NCBI GenBank assembly: GCA_030407085.1
Contig: CM059586.1
Coordinates: 17,998,001 to 18,062,000 of the forward strand
Length of the DNA stretch: 64,000 nt
Source of the DNA: Trichopria drosophilae
Lineage: Eukaryota > Arthropoda > Insecta > Hymenoptera > Diapriidae
Direction of reading: 5' to 3'
In this document: positions 40,882-51,404 of the stretch, one piece after another
Layout: every line of letters begins with the position of its first letter
Numbering within the stretch: position 1 is the first letter of the stretch
Program-made: the position numbers and the translations under genes
Notes under the pieces: generated by a model
What the model saw: the letters and a program-made list of their open reading frames with translations, nothing else
What the model was told of the DNA's origin: nothing
The model's database searches: none

Positions 40882-41962
40882 CTAATTTTTCCTCCTAGTT
40901 CTTTTTCTTATTTCATCTAAACATTTATTATCTTTGAGCCACCAATACCTGTCGGTGTTAAGGCGACTCGTATCTGCACGGTTAACAGGGGATATCGCAG
41001 TTGAATATTTGATTTGTGGTGCCTCTTGGGCGTTAAAACTTATTTTTTTATTTTTTGCATGGCGTTGCCAGTGGTAGATGATGGGAATATTGTTCCCGTC
41101 CTGGATCAATCCTTGTGCGTCCAGTGTCGGGAACACCTCCAGAGGGCACGTATCCCAATGCCTTACATTGTTCAGCGTAATTATCATTAATCTTATTAAA
41201 ATTCTTGATTATGGGGTTATTAATCGAATTAGTTTTACTGGTCTAGACGCGGCATATTTTTATAATATGATTATCTATTCTCGGGACGTTTGACATTTTA
41301 TAAATTACGGAACTCGATTCGAATTTACGGTATTCGGATGAGGCAGATATGAATTTTTTGAGACAGACTCTTAGGCATGCTCTTTCGTTATAATTGGTCT
41401 TATTAGTAATTGAAAACATATTATTTTGGCTCTTTTATCTAGATACTTGTTATAAAATAATCTATGAAGGGTATTGAAAGCCTTTTTGGCCTTATTTAGT
41501 TGAAACATTGGACGATGTGATAGTCTAAGTAGATTGTCTATATGTACTCCTAGATATTTTACTGTATTATTGTGCAGTACCGGGGTGCTAACATTGACGG
41601 AGGTGCTGAATTTTATTTGGAATTTATTCCAGTTTCGTTTCTCTCTTGCGCCGAGCCTATCTATATCGGGAGGCGAATTAATATTGTTTCGCATTTCCGT
41701 ATGTTTATCTTTAGATGCCACGTTTTATAATATTTATAGATATTATTTACTAAATTTTCTAATATGGAAAGTTCGTTTTGGACATTTTATAAATTAGACC
41801 CTTTATCCACACGGAGTCGAAGGCTTTTTCAATGTCTATTAGGCATGCCGCTATGTGTTCGTGGTTGTTAAGGTGTTTGCAAATGTCGGAGGTCAACTTA
41901 TTAATTGCGTGTGTGGTGGAGTTTTGGAGTTTGGTGTGGTATGATTTGGTTTTCATCGGCAA
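40882..41962 (-). pseudogene. E10 ORF2 remnant, first set (RT and C-terminal region)
   Basis: 41962-41759 holds STTHAINKL and motif A LIDIEKAFDSVWIKG. 41721-41371 holds REKRNWNKFQIKF and motif E VKYLGVHIDNLLRLS. 41187-40882 holds the C-terminal region with YWWLKDNKCLDEIRKRTRRK. Motifs B and C are deleted between 41760 and 41720. Several frameshifts. Confidence 0.78.
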
Positions 41963-42230
41963 TTTGTGTTAAGTGAATGTTGATTACCATTTCAAATATC
42001 TTGCTGATGTTAGGACATAGGCTGATCGGTCTGTGGTTCTCGGGTTTTGTAGGGTCTTTTCCCTTCTTAGAGAAGGGTATTACCTTAGCTATTTTTCAGG
42101 GTCGTCCAGGGTCGGGAACACCTCTGGGAGCACATAGCCTGATGCCTTGCATTTTTCTGCGTAATTTAAATTTATATCAGTAATGGTTTTAATTAGAGGG
42201 TTTTCTATTTTGGGCGTTCTGCTGAAGTAA

Positions 42231-43600
42231 TCATATTCGCTGTATATTGGCTTTTTTGTAAATTTCTGAATGTTTTACAAATTTCATATACTCAGATGAG
42301 GCTGAGCGATAAGTTTTGGGGCATGCTCTAAGGCATGCTCTCTCAAACATTCGTACCTTTTCCATCTGATAGGCCCAATTAGAAGGCTTAATTAGAAGCT
42401 GGTAACAGATAATTTTTGCTTTTTTGTCTAGGTGTTTATTGTAGAAAAGTTTATTGAGCATGTTGAATGCCTTTTTAGCCTTGTTTAATTAGATAATAGG
42501 ATGTGTGGACAATCTGAGCAAATTGTCTATATGCACCCCAAGGTATTTAACAGAGTTGTTGTGTGGAATAGAGATGGACTCATTATTGTTTCTATTTATT
42601 ATTTTTATATTGAATTTATTCCAATCCTTTTTTTCTAGCTTGCTAAGTCTATCAATTGGTAGGCGGATAAGAATGGTTTCGCATTTTTGCGCGTTTATTT
42701 GCAGATGCCAATTTTTATAATAATTATAGATATTATTTACTACTGCTCCTAGATTATGTTGAAGCCTGATAGGCGATTTATCCGCCATATAGACTATTAC
42801 ATATATTGAATAATAGGGGCGCATTGACGGTACCCTGTTGCAGGCCATCTGTGAATGGGAATATTGTTGACTTAGCTACATTTCCACAGCTTACGACGAA
42901 GGATCGGTTCGTGAGTATATTGTTGACTAGTAAGGCTATTGTATGTTCGGGAAACCCTAACTTGGACATTTTATACATAAGCCCTTTAACCCAAACTGAG
43001 TCAAATGCTTTCTTTATGTCTATTAAGCATGCCGCAATATGTTCGTGTTTATTCGGTGTTTACACGTATCACTAATAAACTTATTAATTGCGCGCGCGGT
43101 TGAAAGGATTTGTCTAAAGCCGAACTGCTGGTTGGGTATTACTTGGTTTGTGTCTGTCAGCTGAGTAATATTCTTATTGATGACAATTTCAAATAAATTA
43201 GTTATGTTCGGGCATAGGCTGATGGGTCTGTGACTGGCGGGTTTCGAGGGATCTTTATTTTTCTTTATGATGGGGATAAATCTTAGCCGTTTTCCAGCAA
43301 TCCGGGTAATAACAGTTATTGATTAAATGGTTAAAAATCGTCTTATAGTCATTGATTATTTTGGACGGAATATTTTTTAGGACTATGTTCGGTATTCCAT
43401 CCACTCCTGCGGAAGTTTTATTCTTTATACATTTCAGGATCTTTGAGACCTCTGCAGGGTTGGTGAATGGTACCGAGTGATTAGTCGGAAGTTTTGGGGT
43501 CACTGTAGTATTTGTAGGCGGGAATTGGGCACATGTAATGTTATTTGTAAGTCTGTTAGTAACCGCGTTGCTTGTATTTCTGAAGTCTTTTTCAATGGTT
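42231..43600 (-). pseudogene. E10 ORF2 remnant, second set (RT)
   Basis: 43503-43255 reads KIIKDYK-like start sequence with SAGVDGIPNIVLKNIPSK. 42978-42778 holds motif B GLQQGTVNAPLLFNIC. 42848-42489 holds motifs D and E (INAQKCETILIRLP, VKYLGVHIDNLLRLS). 42461-42231 holds part of the C-terminal region. The YADD block is reduced near 42800. It is arranged head to tail with the first set, with a break at about 42100-42180. Confidence 0.78.
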
Positions 43601-43654
43601 CCCGGACTTTATTCCCCCGGAAAAAATTTCACCGGAATAAGACCCCCCCAAAAA

Positions 43655-43905
43655 ACTATCCTAACCTAACTTGAACCTCGCCCTCCCCCCCCCCTAACCT
43701 GCCTAAAAGTGTTAATGCGTGGATGATTGATGAGTTCACTGGGGGGGGGGGGGGGGCTTCCCCCCCCCCCCCCAAAAAAACTAACCTAACCTATAATGAA
43801 CCTCGCCCCCCTAACCTGCCTAAAAAGTCGTTGATGCGTGGATAATTGATGTATGCACTAGGAGAGCTCCGCTCCCCGCACCCCCAACCTGCCTAAAAAG
43901 TCGAG
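43655..43905. repeat. minisatellite with CCTAACCTGCCTAAAA units and G/C homopolymers
   Basis: Three partial copies of a unit with CCTAACCTGCCTAAAA(A)GT and, twice, AATGCGTGGAT / GATGCGTGGAT, interrupted by a G15-16 run and a C15 run (43740-43775) that could pair with each other. CTAACCTAACCT stretches resemble the TTAGG insect telomere repeat. Confidence 0.7.
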
Positions 43906-44070
43906 AAAATGGTCCGCGAAATTACACAAAACTCAATTCCTTTCGTGAACGGTTGTTCGAAAAATAACTAACAAATAAATATAATAAATATTAATATATA
44001 TAAATATAATATATAATATATAAATATATAAATATAATGTATAAATATAATAAATAAGCCAAGAACTTAC

Positions 44071-44236
44071 CATCTATGGTGTCTTTCGTAGTATGACAAA
44101 TACTACGACATCCCTTCGAATAGCATACGCACCGCCACAGCACTTTATTCACTCCATTACCTCTTCGGTAAAACAAATGACCTTGTTCCTCCAAAATCAC
44201 GCCATTCTTATTATTGCGATGTAGCGTCAACGGCAT
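44071..44236 (-). CDS. FLYWCH-type zinc-finger exon (partial gene)
   Basis: 55 codons starting MPLTLHRNNKNGVILEEQ, then HLFYRRGNGV, LWRCVCYSKGC, RSICHTT. The F-x-Y, W-x-C, C spacing matches the start of a FLYWCH finger; the final His-x-His would lie in the next exon. A canonical donor (GTAAGTTCTTGG) follows at 44070, so the frame running on through AT-rich sequence is intronic. No second exon was found before the left end of the insertion, so the gene is truncated. Confidence 0.6.
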
Positions 44237-44333
44237 GTTGACGCTAATTGCACACAGAAAGGAAAGGAACTTACAATTTCAAAGCTTACATGAACGATAT
44301 GCGGGGAAATTTTTTCCAGGGAAATAAATTCAG

Positions 44334-45107
44334 GTCACTTTTTTGAATTAGTTCGTGTACTCGGTTGTCTTTCGCTGTGGGTTTGGGCTTATTTATTTGT
44401 GCGTAATGCCAGCCAAGAATATTGGTTTTATGTTTGGGTCCGAGAAACTAAGTTCGCCGTCCATTTCTCGTGCCTCGTTAATATTTAGTTTTGAGATCGT
44501 TGATGCATTCTAGATTGTTTATATCAATTGCGTTTTTTTTTTCATTTGCTCGTTATTTTTGTTGCGAACAATTTTATTAATTTCGGGAAAGAAAGTGCCG
44601 GAGTCTCTTAAATTTATTCATTTTGCCTTGTTGGCCCAGAATTTGTTGCGCGCAATAGAGAATTCTTTATGGATCTCGTATTTAGCGTCTTTGATTTTCT
44701 CGGAAAGCAATACTTTTTGGTTTACGACCGATATTAAGTTGGGGTTACCATTTCTTTTTAATTTATTTATAGCTGTCATTAGTCGGGATTTATTTTCCTG
44801 CAGTTTTAAAATTTATTTATTTATATATTTTTCGGTGCTGTTTACGTGTTAATATTTTGGTATGGTGTTATTCATAGCTTTGATTATGGTGTCGTTTATC
44901 TTGTTAAGAAAATGTTCGGTTTCTGTATTGCTTAAGTTACGGTCGTTAGGGACACTAGTGCTGTAGTTTCTTACGATATCTTTTTGAAATTTATCCCATT
45001 TCGCTTGGATAAAATTAAAACTCCCTACAGGGAGCGCGGTGGTTAGTATCATATTATTTATTGCTAGATTGAGGGTTATGCTGATCGCTTTGGGATCGCT
45101 ACCGTAA
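44334..45107 (-). pseudogene. E10 ORF2: linker and endonuclease end
   Basis: 45052-44849 reads PVGSFNFIQAKWDKFQ and ERNLSN-like linker sequence. The Asn/Lys-rich linker between endonuclease and RT continues to 44340 with frameshifts. The upstream endonuclease is gone: the break at 45107 lies in the SDH motif. Confidence 0.7.
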
Positions 45108-45119
45108 TCATAAAAAAAT

Positions 45120-45174
45120 CGCCCGAACAGGGATTCGAACCCTAGACCTTCAGATTAAAAGTCTGATGCTCTAC
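45120..45174 (-). pseudogene. tRNA-Lys 3' part (nt 19-73), locus 7
   Basis: Nucleotides 19-73 with three substitutions (GGGATTCG, CCCTAGACC and CTTCAG on the plus strand), adjoining the T-tract of E11. No 5' part remains, since E11 is truncated at 45943. Confidence 0.92.
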
Positions 45175-45943
45175 TTTTTTTTGTAATGTTCATTGATTGG
45201 CTTTGAACAGTGATATGGTCAGGTTACATAAACATATAAAAATTTTCCTTGCGTTTACATTTTGTTTTATAGGCATATATAGGCCTCGCAAACATCTCGT
45301 ATGTGTCGTGATAGTTGGTGTGATTGTTTGTGTGGCGGGTATATTACGCGCGGGGAGAGTGGGCGCTAACTCTGATTATCATTAAGAGAAAAGCAGTTCA
45401 GAAAAAAAACCCTTGGCATTTCGCGTTTTATTTATTGGATGATATATTTACAGTTATTTACAGGTTGATAGGGCATAGCACGCAGATGAATGTCATTGGG
45501 TAGAATGTAGACATAGCGATTAGAGCAAGTCAGTGGTTATAATTAGTTTGGGGCGTTCGTTTTCGTTTAGCACGTTTGCGAAGGTCTTCCATATATTTGT
45601 CATCTGTGACTAACCACCATACATTTTTATTGTTAGCTCGAGTGGTGTTTGCATATTCTCGGTGTGGGATCTGGGTCGAATATTTCAGACAATTATCTAG
45701 ATTTTCAGTAGAAATTAAATCAATGTAACTCAATTTTTTGTTTGCCTGGTGTCTTGGCCAGTGGTAGATTATCGGGATGTTATTTTGGTTTTGGATGAGT
45801 CCAAATTTGTCCAGGACGGGGAAGTGATGAGGACTAATATCGCCATTAATGCAGTCTTTTTTGTTTTTTAGTATGAATTAGTTAGGGTTTTGGCGATTTT
45901 ATATGTCTCTTCGTTTTGGGGTAGCGAGGAGTAATGGTTCCTA
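45175..45943 (-). mobile_element. E11: 3' end of a family A element
   Basis: Poly(A), a family A 3' UTR closely similar to E1 and E8, and the last ~100 codons of ORF2 (including the ENLDNCLKYSTQIPHRDY-like region as YSTQIPHREY, WWLVTDDKYMEDLRKR and KRAKRKR). It is cut off at 45943 by the next insertion. Confidence 0.88.
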
Positions 45944-47422
45944 TTGATATTGTAACACAAAGTAGACAGTCCGCCTACTTGCGGTCTCAACTTATATACT
46001 TACCTACGCCGCAAGAAAGAAGAGTGAAGATTGGTGAATCGTCCCGTCAGCAGTCAATTGAGTATCTCCAGGAACCTTTTCCCAACGGTGGTGTTCGTCC
46101 TGTCAACTCGTGTTTGGTGTCATCGTCCCATCTCGTCCAGCTGTCCAGGAAGTAGAAATACCTATAAACACAGAAATTATTTGTCGTTATGTCATAAATG
46201 AAAAATCTGTCAGTGTCGTGAAGTAATTAAGTCATCGTCCAAGGAAAAGGTATATGGAAGAAAAGTAAACACAATACTTACATTTCCAATCAGCTGTTGT
46301 GATGGTCTGCTGCCTCGTTCCGGAACCGCTGCTAGCTGACGTCCTTACCCTGAAACAAAAATTTACCAATCTTACACAAAGAAATAGTCCTTATTAATTA
46401 AAGTTAAAACTTACCGTAACTGCTCCTTTTTTAATCCCTCCAAAGCTCCAAAACTCCTTTTCCTGTTACCGTCGAGAGGCTGACTCCGATTGCAATTCCT
46501 TTGCACCCGATCCTATGGCACTCGATCCCGGAGTGAACAACACAGTAAACCCCACACAAACTTTAACCCAATAACTCCAAAACACTGGAAAATTCCGAAA
46601 ACCGAAACGACTTGTCACTTTGGTCGTCGTTCTCCGTGGACTGGCTATCGCGCAGTTTTACGCGCAACTCGTCGGCCATCTTGATCAAACTCAGTCCCTA
46701 TTGGTCAATTCAGTTGTACAGCGTCTCTGTCTACCTTCCATATTCGCGTAGTCGACGTTCGTCGCACTCCTGCATGGAACGGACTATTGCTGTCGCGCTC
46801 ATCGAGTCGACGTTCGTCGCTCTCATGGCCCAACATAGAATACTAATTCTCGTCATCAGTATTGTTTGACTCACTCATTACATTTATTATTACCCCTTCC
46901 AGAGCTGAATAAAAGTTAGTCGCACTCCTGCAGAAAATCCATTCAGTCGCCCACCCCTTTTTTGAAAATTTAGACTTGCCCCACTATTCCCAGTATTGAC
47001 AAAATTATGTTCCCTATCTTTGTCCTTACGTTATCATAAATTCGTCCTTTTTAATAATTGTCATTCCTCTTTGTTTATGCCCTGAAAATTAATGCCCAGG
47101 ACTGACGCTGTGGCGTGATGGTACCGAGCCAGACCATCTTCAAGAACTCACTTCCTTGTGAACCGTTAAGGCGAACAAATCTGTATTATTGCGTACAACA
47201 AAATTAGTTATATTGTTACGAGGCGTATAGAAATTTTTGTGAATCTCGAGATACTTCAGATTGCGTGAGTACTGTGCACAGTGCGCGGCGTGGTTTTTAT
47301 ATATAATTATATTCATTTAAAGTTCTCCCCCAATAATTGTAAACTCCCCATCAGAAATATAGATACATACAAACATATTCCCCTTTAATAATTCTTTTTT
47401 ATCCCTTCCTTTTATTTTATTT
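45944..47422 (-). other. unclassified insert with gene-like minus-strand exon structure
   Basis: Replaces the continuation of E11 from 45944 (TGTAACACAAAG). On the minus strand: a TATA-like TATATAAAAACC (47291-47302); exon 1 ending 46415 at G|GTAAGT; exon 2 46282-46349 between TTTGTTTCAG and GTAAGTATTG; exon 3 46004-46161 between TTTATAG and GTAAGTATAT. Exon 1 holds a 38-codon frame starting MADELRVKLRDSQSTEND (ATG at about 46684). Three consecutive canonical splice pairs make chance unlikely. It could be the promoter end of a host gene carried with the breakpoint, or the leader of an LTR retroelement; no RT or integrase is present. Confidence 0.5.
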
Positions 47423-48530
47423 TTGAGTGAAAACAAGAGTCCCCGTGTCGTCGGGACTCAGAAAGGTTATAATATATTAAATAATATAAAAATGCCAAAG
47501 GGCGAGTCACAGCAACAGCTGTTTTGCAGACTGACCGGCTCAACCATTAACCAAAAAGGTGCCCTGCTCACGCAGTGGTCAGATGCAAACTCCATCGACT
47601 ACAAAACCAACATCATTCCGCCGATAGAAGCCAGTAGACCCGTCTCTAATTCCTACTTAGATCTATGTCTCCTAGATACCCGTCTTCATCTTAACAACCT
47701 CGTCAATAACAAAATCCCAATACATGCCTATGACAGTGATCACAACGCAATAATTATGGATCTTAATCTACAAACAAATATTTCTATCACAATCCCCCGC
47801 CCAACCCCAAACACTCCTACACGTACAAGAATACTAACTGAAAAACTTTTTCTGACTACCTAACAACAAACTCCAATATAGATATACACACCAATCGTAA
47901 TCTATCAAACGACGAAATAGATCAATATATTACAATCCTTAACGAAAACATATTGCAAGCAATTCAGCATACAGTACCAAAATACACCCCAGGTAATAGA
48001 TTGCTAAAATATGTCAATCCCAAAATAAACAAATTCAAAAAATAAAATCATCCTTTCGATTAATACTCAATAGTTTATATGCAAACCCAATGACAATACA
48101 AATCTCCTCGCCGAAACAAAAGATCTTCTCAACCAAATAAATTACAATATTAGGAAAGAATTCTCTCTATTAGTGTGAACAGGTACTGGGCCAACCAAGC
48201 TAAGAAAATATCACACAAAAATAGCGACTTTTCCCCCAAAATTAACAATATTTTTCGCCCAAACGAACCACCAGACATCGGAAAACTTCATATTCCAACC
48301 CAGGACCAACAAATTCTAGAAAAACTAAACATCAACACTGAAAACATCCCAATCATAAACGATAATTTTGATATCACAAATCCAGATGCAATTCTCAACG
48401 TAATGGAACTTCACCCGATTATCATAAATACCACTCAAAAGCTAAGAGAAGAGATTAATCGTCACAAAGCGAACAACACCATCATCACATCATTTACAGG
48501 TGATAATCCAGTACCTTTGCTTTCACAGTT
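47423..48530 (+). pseudogene. E12: family A ORF2 endonuclease/linker fragment on the plus strand
   Basis: Clear homology from about 47540: INQKGALLTQWSDANSIDYK, SYLDLCLLDTRLHLNNLVNN, YDSDHNAIIMDLNLQTNISI (endonuclease end), then the linker (WANQAKKISHKNSDF, IFRPNEPPDIGKLHIPT) to 48530. It keeps part of the endonuclease that E1 has lost. Frameshifts near 47860 and 48050-48175. Opposite orientation to every other retroelement here and joined tail to tail with E13 at about 48530. Confidence 0.82.
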
Positions 48531-51404
48531 AACGCAGTAAGGAGCGGAATCGTCTGACTTACTCTTATCGCATTCGCCGGGGTTGTGTGTTAATTTGCAT
48601 TTCACACACCTAAAATTCATATGGCAGTTAGAACTGCTATGTCCTAGTCTTTGGCAGCGGTGGCATTGGGAAATGCCGCGTTTTCTGAACCGCTCCCACC
48701 TTACTGATTGGCACGCTATTTTGTTGATTTTAAATAGTTCCTGTATGTCGCTTTCAGGGGAGAGCTGTAATAGGAAACAATCGGGTGTTGATGCCGATGA
48801 TATCTTGTTCAGCTTGGTGATTTTTATGATATTTATATTTAAACTATTTATGTCATTAATTTCGTTCTCAATTTCTTCTACTGTAAATTAGCCATATGTC
48901 TTTGATGACAATGTTTTTGTTTTTTAAGTGGTAGGGTGTGAAAGAAAAAAGGTCCTTAAAGCTGCAAAGCCAAAGTTACCAAAACCAAATAAAAATAGTC
49001 GCAAGATTTGTTACTTTTTTGTTGGTAATTTGTTACCCTAGTGCCGATTTTGTTGCTCAATTATTTAAAAAAAAAATCATAGGGTTTGCCAGCTTAAGAT
49101 AAAGCTACCAAACCCTAATTAAGAAAACATACTTAGCGATATCACACTCAAACCGAAATAGCCGAAAAAATTGTTACTTTTTTGTTGCTGAGAGATATTG
49201 CTGGTGCCGATTCTCTTCTTTAATTATTTAAAAAAAAAGGCTAGGGTTTGCTAGCTCAAGCTAAAGCTACCAAACCCTAAACCAAAAAATAAATAAAACC
49301 ACATCCAAATGAAAATAAAAAAGCATAGGAATATGTTCCTCAATTGTTACTTCCGAAAAACAACAAAAATGAATTTCCAGTACGCATTACTGGCCAGGTA
49401 CCAGTTCGTGACCAGGAGGGCGAAACATTGACGGCAAGGAAAAAAATCACTTCACTGTTGCTCCCAAAAACCCCCATACATTAAGCATACCCCTCCATTA
49501 TCTTTCAATTTCATTCTGTATGAAACCATGTTTTACTTTGACGCGGCAAAAACCTTTGCCGGTACTTCAATATTAGATGATGCAATCTGTTCTATGCATT
49601 CCTCTGAACATATCCTACGTGAAATTGTTTGGTTTTGCTGGGTGAAAAACCGGAAATTGAGAGTTAAAGTCGAGAAAATGACCGAATTTACGTATGTGAC
49701 CGCAGTTCTTGGGCGAAAATGTTGCGGTAACAAATTATTACTTCAATATTAGATGATGCAATCTGTTCTATGCATTCCTCAGAAGTTCCGCAGAAGAATT
49801 TCCTCACAGTTTCATATAGGATATGTTCAGAGTGATGCATAGAACAGATTGCATCATCTAATATTGAAGTAACAATTTGTTACCGCAACATTTTCGCCCA
49901 AGAACTGCGGTCACATACGTAAATTCGGTCATTTTCTCGACTTTAACTCTCAATTTCCGGTTTTTCACCCAGCAAAACCAAACAATTTCACATAGGATAT
50001 GTTCAGAGGAATGCATAGAACAGATTGCATCATCTAATATTGAAGTACCGGCAAAGGTTTTTGCCACGTCAAAGTAAAGCATGGTTTCATACAGAATGAA
50101 ATTGAAAGATAATGGAGGGGTATGCTTAATCTATGGGGGTTTTTGGGAGCAACAGTGAAGTGATTTTTTTCCTTGCCGTCAATGTTTCGCCCTCCTGGTC
50201 ACGAACTGGTACCTGGCCAGTAATGCGTACTGGAAATTCATTTTTGTTGTTTTTCGGAAGTAACAATTGAGGAACATATTCCTATGCTTTTTTATTTTCA
50301 TTTGGATGTGGTTTTATTTATTTTTTGGTTTAGGGTTTGGTAGCTTTAGCTTGAGCTAGCAAACCCTAGCCTTTTTTTTTGAAATAATTAAAGAAGAGAA
50401 TCGGCACCAGCAATATCTCTCAGCAACAAAAAAGTAACAATTTTTTCGGCTATTTCGGTTTGAGTGTGATATCGCTAAGTATGTTTTCTTAATTAGGGTT
50501 TGGTAGCTTTATCTTAAGCTGGCAAACCCTATGATTTTTTTTTTAAATAATTTTGAGCAACAAAATCGGCACTAGGGTAACAAATTACCAACAAAAAAGT
50601 AACAAATCTTGCGACTATTTTTATTTGGTTTTGGTAACTTTGGCTTTGCAGCTTTAAGGACCTAAAGAAAAATATTGTATTTGGTTCTTGGTTATGATAT
50701 CATTTATCGATTGCTTGCTAGCTTCACTATTTACATAAATATTGTGATTTTTGTTGTCATTATTGTTGGAGGTGTTTTTAATTCTGAATTGACTCGAATT
50801 TCATTTTGCAGAACTAAGGGGGCTATTAGATCTTTAGTAGAAATAGGAGGGAGTTTGCGGTCGCGTACATTTGTAGCTGTGTTTTTTGAAGGTCCTTGCG
50901 TGGGTTTCGTTTCGTCGTCGTTGGAAGTAAGTTCCGAGAGTGGGTCGAACTTGTTTTTTGTTGGGATTGTGGCCTGTGATTCCATAGTGTTGTTTGTGAA
51001 GTTCGTGGTATCGTCATCGGTAGTTTCCATCTCTATCAGTTTGTATTGTTTCTTTTTTCTAGCGGCGTTTAGGTGGGTACAACGCTGCTTTTCAATTTGC
51101 CCATTTCTTTAAGAGTCGCTTTATATTGGGCCTCGATCGAAGTCGTAGTTGGCATTTTGGCTTGCTATTTGATTTGTGTTGTCGCTGTCAAAGTTTTACC
51201 GGTCTCGGCTTTTCGTTTGGCGAGAGGCGCTACCTTACGGGCTAGCGAGGGACTTCGTCATAACCGTGAGGGTATAGTATTGACGATCGATTTCCCGCGC
51301 GCCTGCGTGGGGCTCGTTCATAAATTTTAAGGTTGTTTTTTTATTTAATGTATGATTGTCTAATAATTTAAAGTTGTTGCGCTCTAGCACTGTTCGCACT
51401 TTTT
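48531..51404 (-). pseudogene. E13: family A ORF1 and 5' UTR, interrupted by a palindromic transposon
   Basis: Zinc-knuckle region 48531-48890 (similar to 8130-8500 of E1), interrupted by the insertion 48950-50663, then the N-terminal region (50673-51235) and the 5' UTR (51236-51404). The start codon is changed: the MAPLAKRK start now reads GTA (Val). There are deletions in the linker (about 50850-50890) and frameshifts near 51070. Not functional. Confidence 0.85.
48950..50663. mobile_element. 1714-bp palindromic transposon with 9-bp target duplication
   Basis: Begins AGGTCCTTAAAGCTGC and ends with its inverse. Nearly the whole element is two ~825-bp inverted arms around a ~60-nt centre (49776-49835). 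The target duplication AAAGAAAAA is at 48941-48949 and 50664-50672; removing the insert restores the ORF1 sequence seen in E1 (GTGTGAAAGAAAAATATTG). A 9-bp duplication plus very long inverted repeats fits a non-autonomous Mutator-like (MULE) foldback element. The frames 49528-49752 (+) and 49858-50082 (-) are mirror images of each other and not genes. Confidence 0.88.

Larger units (their letters stand above)
43606..44333 (-). mobile_element. insertion in E10 carrying a FLYWCH-domain exon
   Basis: The ends are imperfect inverted repeats: CCCGGACTTTATTCCCCCGG at the left and CCTGAATTTATTTCCCTGG (reverse complement) at the right, both followed by AAAAAATTTC. It interrupts the ORF2 linker. The flanks show similar but not identical sequence (CTTTTTCAATGGTT and CTTTTTTGAATTAGTT), possibly a diverged duplication. 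Contains a G/C minisatellite and one candidate exon. Probably a deleted DNA transposon; FLYWCH domains are common in insect MULE-type transposases. Confidence 0.55.
40461..45107 (-). mobile_element. E10: degenerate family B element, 5' end missing
   Basis: Poly(A), 3' UTR (subtype B4), and repeated or rearranged ORF2 segments: a C-terminal part (41187-40882), RT motif blocks (41721-41371, 41962-41759), a second C-terminal/RT set (42461-42231, 42978-42489), the RT start (43503-43255), an insertion (43606-44333), then linker and endonuclease end (45052-44849). It breaks at 45107 in the SDH region and is joined to the flank of the next tRNA. Two partial RT copies in tandem show it is not one simple element. 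Confidence 0.78.

Noticed and set aside
47213..47420. A solo LTR beginning TGTTACGAGG
   Set aside because: No matching second terminus or target duplication was found; both TGT-starting ends at 45944 and 47213 lack similarity to each other.
49528..50082. Two nearly identical 74-codon proteins facing each other
   Set aside because: They are the same sequence on the two arms of the palindromic element. One contains Asp where the other has a neighbouring change, and neither has a domain.
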